The translations under genes were made by a program, and so were the position numbers. The notes under the pieces are model-generated. The model searched no databases. It was given only the letters and a program-made list of their open reading frames with translations, and was not told where the DNA came from. Source: Phyllostachys edulis (lineage: Eukaryota; Streptophyta; Magnoliopsida; Poales; Poaceae). From it: DNA of 64,000 nt. The stretch spans positions 98,668,284 through 98,732,283 of the forward strand of contig CM070562.1 in the NCBI GenBank assembly GCA_036346405.1, in the 5' to 3' direction. Shown here in pieces: positions 58,956 to 64,000 of the stretch (position 1 is its first letter; every line of letters begins with the position of its first letter).

Positions 58956-59290
58956 GATTTTTTTTAAATAATCTATTTTTTATTCAAAAATACAGAAATA
59001 ATACCGCTTAATTTTTATTTACAGAAATAATCTCGTGTCGCCGTACGGTTGGGCGAGTCCAGAAAGTCGCCCAACCACAGTGCGACACATATTTAAGTCG
59101 CCCAATGAAATGGCTATTTAAACGTTCGAGGCGTAGTCGCTTCATGGTATGGCGACTTAGATAAAGTCGCCATACGGACGAGCGAATTCCTAGCGCTCAA
59201 TCAAAGTCGCCCAACCGTATGGCAACTTGGACACGTGTCAGTAAACCCTTGGTCCAGCACTTCCTGCCAAGTTGTCCTACGGTTGAGCGA
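58956..59290. repeat. Left TIR and subterminal palindrome array of the MULE
   Basis: After the AT-rich tip, at least six short modules occur that are built from gtcgcc...ggcgac or close variants, including caaccgta and cggttg (59036-59290). Similar modules make up the right end (about 62985-63130). They are candidates for transposase-binding sites. Confidence 0.75.
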
Positions 59291-59344
59291 CTACAGGGTC
59301 ATATAGAAAGCAACCCAGATCCCGTCATGGTTTCTTTCACCATT

Positions 59345-59570
59345 TGTCTCGGCAGATGAGAAAAAGGGGAGAAGGTAGGGAGAGGGAGCGAGAGAGGGAG
59401 ACAATAGGAGGAGAGGAGCTTGGGAAAGGTACACAGGGAGGAGCAGAGCTCGGGAGAGGACGGTTCGGGAGGAGAGAAGCTTGGGAGAGAGGTACACGAG
59501 GAGCAGAGCTCGGGAGAGGCGGTCGGGAGGAGAGGAGTCAGAGACGTGAAAGAGAAAGACAAACGAAGGT
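59345..59570. repeat. Purine-rich minisatellite inside the MULE
   Basis: Degenerate repeats of ggaggagcagagctcgggag and gaagcttgggagagaggtac alternate on a G/A-rich strand, directly upstream of the transposase region. They could be part of the element's promoter or leader. Confidence 0.65.
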
Positions 59571-59648
59571 AATACTCTTGTTTGTTCTTGTTCTCGGCGA
59601 ATATAGGCGACGATGTAGCTACTTGTTTGTTTACGACGTATATGGGGA

Positions 59649-62381
59649 ATGTATGTCGAGAAATCACTGGTTGCAACGTTTGTAATATTTGCAGTCATGT
59701 CGGAGCTCACAAGATTGAAAGTGCATTACGGTATTGGTACGATTCGTGAAGGCCCGCAAGGTGTTGACCTAAGTGATTTCCAGCAAGTCGATTTGGTACA
59801 CCCGAACCTGGAGAATGCCCGAATCGGAGATATTCTACACTGGCTCACCAGAAGCTTCTCCTTGGACCCCGAGGTGTGGAGTGTCGTCATACAAGGGTTT
59901 GGAGTAGGTCTCCCACACACATTCGGTGGGAGTTGAGCAGAGTGATGCGCACGGTTGCATAGAAGGGATATCTGGAAGGCTGTAGGCGCCGTGGCTACGA
60001 GTGTGTGCTACTCGTGCAGCCATGTCTGAAGGTACTCCTTGCAGGCCCTTCCGACGCCTCCCGTCGGGTTGGTGGGAGCAGCTCGGTTGTGGTTCATGAA
60101 GAAGACACGGTGGCCGATGTTGTGGACGCACAAGAGGACGAGGTGGCCGACGTTCAGAAGGCAGAAGAGGACGAGGTGGCCAATGTTATGAGGCGTAAGA
60201 GGAGGCCGAGGCGTAATATCGTGCCGCGCACGCCAAAGCCGGCCCCGGTAGATGCAGGGAGCATGTCCACAAAGATAATACGCCGATGGAGATTGATGAC
60301 TTGATAGCTCGAGCGGAAGAGGAAGCTTTACAAGAGGACGGTGATAACTCTTCCGAGGAGGACGAAGGTCCCATCCCGCAGGGATGGAATAGGGTGGACA
60401 TAGAGGGTCTTGCTGTGCACGACGAGCACGAATCACCGTGGGAGTACAATGGGACGGAGGTTCGGCCGTGCAATGTTTGCCGACAAGGGATCGCTGCGCA
60501 GATGCCATTAAGGTGTGGGCCTTATCCATGCAACGTCCGTTTAGGTGTACTCAAATCCGGCCAGAGCGAAGACATCGTGGTATCGAAAGCGGTGGGTGTC
60601 CTGGCGTGTGCACGCAAGGAGACCCAAGCACGAGACTCACTGGATTGTCTCGAAGGTGGAACCGCACTCTGCTTGCTCGAGAGTGTTTTGCCGAGGCATC
60701 GCAACTGACGCCCACCTTCATAGCCAATGTCATGTATGGAGAGATAGTGAAGAAGACGGACACGGAGGCCAAGCACATCATAGTGGCTATCGGCGAAATT
60801 CAAGTACAAGATTAGCTACGCGAAGGCATGGCGTGCTAAGCAGAAGGCTTTGGAAAGGAGGTTCGGTTCTTTCGAGGCGTCTTACAACAACCTTCCTCGT
60901 ATGCTCCAGGTGCTGCAGGACAAGAACCCGGGCACATACATTGCTGTGAAGGACCAGCCACCCAAAAGACCGCCGCTAGGTTTTATGGTATTACAGAGGA
61001 CCTTCTTAGCATTCGGTCCCTACATCAATGCATTCAGACACATGTTGCCCGCGATATCAGTGGACGAGACATTTCTAACTAGGAAATACAAGGGTATGAT
61101 CCTGACAGCAATTGGCATTGATGGCAACAATCAGATTCTGCCCTTAGCCATTGCTTTGGTGGAAAGTGAGAATTACGACAGCTGGTTGTGGTTCTTTCAA
61201 CATCTGAAGGTGGGAGTAGTTAGGCGGCCCCGATGTACGCATAATCCATGATCGCCACTCCGGGATGATGAGGGCCATCCGAAAACTTCAAGAAGACCCG
61301 ATGAGCCGTTCCTCGGCGGACACGAGGAAGATGGTGCATTCGCCATCTAGGGGCCAACTTCTTCAAGCGATTCAGCAAAGAACCGTTGATGAAATTTGTT
61401 CAAGAGGCTTGCTATGCAGAACCAGATCGTAAATTTGATGCGTTGTGGGAGAGGTTGGACGAGCACACCAGGAAGCATGTCGTCGAGAGGAACAAGAGTC
61501 CCCTCATTCTGGCGGCCTGACCGAGCGCCTCACACCATCGCTGAGAGCTCGACCCTCCCCATTTGACGGAGGACCTCGAGGGACATCGGGTGTTTCTCTC
61601 ATTGGATTGAGGCCGAGCCATTGGAGAAGTGGTCCTTACTGCACGACACGGATGGTACAAGGTATGGCATAATGACCACTAACCTTGCAGAGGTGTACAA
61701 CTGGGTTATTAGGGGCCTCTGTTCTCAGCCTCTTGTTGCCATTGTCGAAGGCGTTCTGCATAGTACAATCGGATATTTCAGGGAAAGACATGCAAATGCG
61801 GCACTTCATGCAGCCAACCCACAGACACCCTACTGCTCGAAGATTACAGCATACATGCAGGCCAAGACCGAGAAGGCTCAGTCGCACATGGTCTTCGTAA
61901 TGGGCAATACGGAGCATCGATTCGACGTGATCCTCCGAGATAGAGCCGGATTCGGGACGGCTCGGTCTCTTGTTACCCATGAGGTATGCCTTGGAGACCA
62001 TGTGAATGAACCTAGCTGCACATGCAATAAGCTAAAGCTCCTTCACAAGCCATGCTATCATGTCCTCGCCGCGTGTGGGGCCATCCGCATGGACCCATCG
62101 AAATCAGTCGGAGTACTTCATGAAGGAAAGGGTGCGGCGAGGTGTGGTGCGGCGAGCTAAGAGGCTTCAGGGTTGTGGGTAACTTCGCCACGTTGGCTAA
62201 TGCAAATAGGACTTGGATTCCGGATCTAGACCTGTTGAAAGGGGGGAAGGGCCGTCGCCAGAGTTGTCGCATTCGTAACGATATGGACGCAGGGGAAGCT
62301 ACATCGGCGGGTAGACGTTGCAGCCGCTGCCGCCAGGAAGGGCACACTGTCAGAACTTGCAAGGCGATGTCGACATCGTAG
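59649..62381 (+). pseudogene. MuDR-type MULE transposase gene, frameshifted
   Basis: Pieces occur in correct order but mixed frames. They are an N-terminal part from 59697 (MSELTRLKVHYGIGT) and an acidic region with EEDEVANV repeats (about 60100-60380). Next is the MuDR DNA-binding block (KVWALSMQRPFRC at about 60515; RPKHETHWIVSKVEPHSACS). The transposase core follows, with ISVDETFLTRKYKG (first catalytic D, about 61045), ESENYDSWLWFF (about 61165) and a shifted IIHDRHSGMMRAI (second D, about 61240). A SWIM zinc finger CTCNKLKLLHKPCYH (about 62020) and a final CCHC knuckle CSRCRQEGHTVRTC (about 62320) complete it. At least five frameshifts or stops interrupt the frame (for example near 60540, 60815, 61230, 61520 and 62150). 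Intact relatives cut and paste the element in the nucleus. Confidence 0.9.
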
Positions 62382-63314
62382 GAACTTGTATTACAACCGC
62401 TAGTATGTTGTAACATGTACTTCATCGAGACTTTGGTTCTTGTAAGCAATTGTGGAACAAGTATGTTGTGGAACTAATTGTAACGTGTAATGTGATTCTG
62501 TCCGCGGACTTTAATGTACTTCTCGTTCGTGTCTCCGCTAAGCCATCAAAGCAAGCCTATATTGCAAGTATGCCTCTTCTAGTGGAATCCCGTAAAGAAC
62601 GGCGTTCTCGGCATCTTCATAACTTCATCGAGGAGAGACTCCCTCACGATCGTAATATTACTTACCTTTGTACTTACCACTCATTACTATCTCAATCGTC
62701 CTCACAAAATTCTACAGAAATTTAGCACACTACAACAATATATGACGATCAAAAAATGTTATTGTGAGTCCGACAAATTTAGTACCCTTCATATTCTCTG
62801 AAAATAACAAAGCAGACCAACTAATTTGTCACCACCTTTGTTATCTTTTAAAAAATAACATCATATAATACGATTTGCTAAATACAATACCTAAAAATTG
62901 TAATATATATTTTAACACAATTGTTCCAATTCGATTGGCAAAATTCAGTGTGGAGCTAAAATCGCCTAATTGGTTGGGCGACTTGAACTAAGTCGCCCAA
63001 CCAACGCCGACGTCCAAAACTCGCACATCCGTTTGGCGACTTACCTGTAGTCGCCATTCCATTGGGCGACTTAAATATGTGTCGCACTGCGGTTGGGCGA
63101 CTTTCCGGACTCGCCCAACCGTACGGCGACACGGGATTATTTCTGTAAATAAAAATTAAGCGGTATTATTTCTGTATTTTTGAATAAAAAATAGATTATT
63201 TTTTTTAAAAATCGCTCATCCACACGCTAGAAGCACAAGAGTGACGAGTCACGAGCGGATGGAGAATCTGGCAGAAACCATGAACTTTCGCTGCTCATGT
63301 TCCCCCAAATCTTA

Positions 63315-63687
63315 GGCTGCTCTTAGTGCTCTACCTTGACTGGTATCTTAAGTTTACTATGTAGGCAAAATAATGATGTGTCATTATAGTTAATAAAGAG
63401 AGAGAGAGTACTCTAGTATCTAATCTGGATACCGGTTCGGTCTCGAAATCCAACGCATAAAATTTATTGTGATCGATCCCGTGCATTGGGAAGATCATGC
63501 ATGTATTGCTTTAGTACATGCCACAAATAGGCTACAATGCTCAAATACTAGTAAAGATCATGCATGTAATTAAATGAAACAGCCTAAGATACCACACCAT
63601 AAAAAACCATGCATTGGGAAAATAGTAGCTTAACACTCCTCATACACTAAAGAAACTGCACTAAGTTACTGCCCATTGGGAGCAGCC
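63315..63687. mobile_element. Tourist-like MITE (373 bp)
   Basis: The ends read ggctgctcttagtgc on the left and ggctgctcccaatggg on the right (reverse complement). A TTA target duplication flanks the element (63312-63314 and 63688-63690), as for PIF/Harbinger-type Tourist elements. The interior is AT-rich with a short (GA)n run at about 63400 and no coding capacity. Confidence 0.7.
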
Positions 63688-63717
63688 TTAGTGACTGCTA
63701 CTCGGCCTCTATGGTTC

Positions 63718-63951
63718 ATCTGGGGGGAGATCGAGCTTCAAGAAATTGTGAACGGTCTTATCAATACACAAATGTATAACTCCCCAGGAATTTCAATTGC
63801 GCTTATATCCATCACTGTAGGACTTGGGTTCAAGCTTTCCCCAGCCCCTTTTCATCAATGGACTCCTGACGTCTACGAAGGAGTGTGGTTCATTCGACAA
63901 ATTCCTACCTCTATATCTATCTCTGAGGTGTTTGGGTTTTGCAAAACTCCA
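63718..63951 (+). pseudogene. ndhB: Nuclear plastid insertion: ndhB exon 1 end and intron start
   Basis: The stretch 63718-63882 translates to the plastid NADH dehydrogenase subunit 2 blocks ELQEIVNGLINTQMYNSPGI and GFKLSPAPFHQWTPDVYEG. At 63883 the plastid ndhB group II intron begins (gtgtggttcattcgacaaat; usually gtgcg), and similarity continues to about 63951. Plastid ndhB has more sequence on both sides, while here it starts 27 bp after the Tourist MITE and stops in unrelated GC-rich DNA. So this is a short nuclear plastid DNA (NUPT) fragment, not a gene. Confidence 0.9.
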
Positions 63952-64000
63952 CAGCGACGACGTCTGGCATTGGCCCGCTGGCCCGCCCTCTCTCCTCTGC

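Larger units (their letters stand above)
58956..63213 (+). mobile_element. Mutator-like element (MULE, 4258 bp) with TIRs and TSD
   Basis: The inverted repeats of about 220 bp start gattttttttaaataatc on the left and gatttttaaaaaaaataatc on the right (reverse complement). They share an attaagcggtattatttctg type block and a gtcgccgtacggttgggcga block. A perfect 10-bp duplication gctcatccac flanks the element (58946-58955 and 63214-63223). It encodes a MuDR-type transposase, now broken. The left subterminal region has repeated gtcgcc/ggcgac palindromes followed by a purine-rich minisatellite. Confidence 0.96.

Noticed and set aside
59291..59710. 139-aa minus-strand frame at the MULE left end
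   Set aside because: It is the complement of the purine-rich minisatellite, with a repetitive Ser/Leu/Pro translation.

Overview
This is nuclear DNA from a grass (Poaceae). The host genes have GT-AG introns on both strands. One gene is a GC-rich, intronless grass-type gene. The transposons have the LTR, TIR and target-site-duplication (TSD) features typical of grass genomes. A piece of the plastid gene ndhB lies at the right edge. I cannot name the genus. Exon coordinates were assembled by hand from splice sites and reading phase; no similarity search was run.

Host genes: (1) the 3' end of a STAR/KH RNA-binding protein gene (1-1205, +); (2) a complete 12-exon VARICOSE/EDC4 mRNA-decapping scaffold gene (3175-11725, -; 1352 aa); (3) an intronless GT34 glycosyltransferase gene (43618-44901, +; 427 aa); (4) a 9-exon RPB4-family gene best read as the Pol IV/Pol V subunit NRPD4/NRPE4 (46081-56851, -; 235 aa). 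Its first intron is about 8.3 kb and holds a Copia retrotransposon and a Mutator-type MITE. Genes 1 and 2 converge, as do genes 3 and 4.

Almost everything else is mobile DNA. From 11.9 to 23 kb there is a duplicated module with a Helitron-like end, a 1.1-kb non-autonomous hAT, a probable 3.2-kb solo LTR and a decayed BED-type hAT transposase gene. From 23.25 to 35.2 kb lies a full-length 12-kb Ty3/gypsy element with TSD agtat. It sits in an AT-rich inverted-repeat element that also carries a hAT-like insertion, a hairpin and a Mutator MITE. A 1.9-kb short-LTR retroelement with no visible retroviral genes lies at 38.3-40.2 kb, and a possible SINE at 42.4 kb.

The right part is a Mutator cluster around the start of the RPB4-like gene. 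It comprises a 650-bp MITE in intron 1, a Pack-MULE carrying scrambled pieces of a CCCH-zinc-finger/RRM gene about 250 bp upstream of the ATG, and a 4.26-kb MULE with a broken transposase gene only 55 bp beyond that. A Tourist-like MITE and the ndhB fragment follow.

I found no new enzymatic system. The most interesting point is that a gene for a probable RNA-directed DNA methylation polymerase subunit is itself loaded, in intron 1 and upstream, with four transposons of the kind that pathway silences. The Pack-MULE and the palindrome-array architecture shared by two Mutator elements are the next most interesting.
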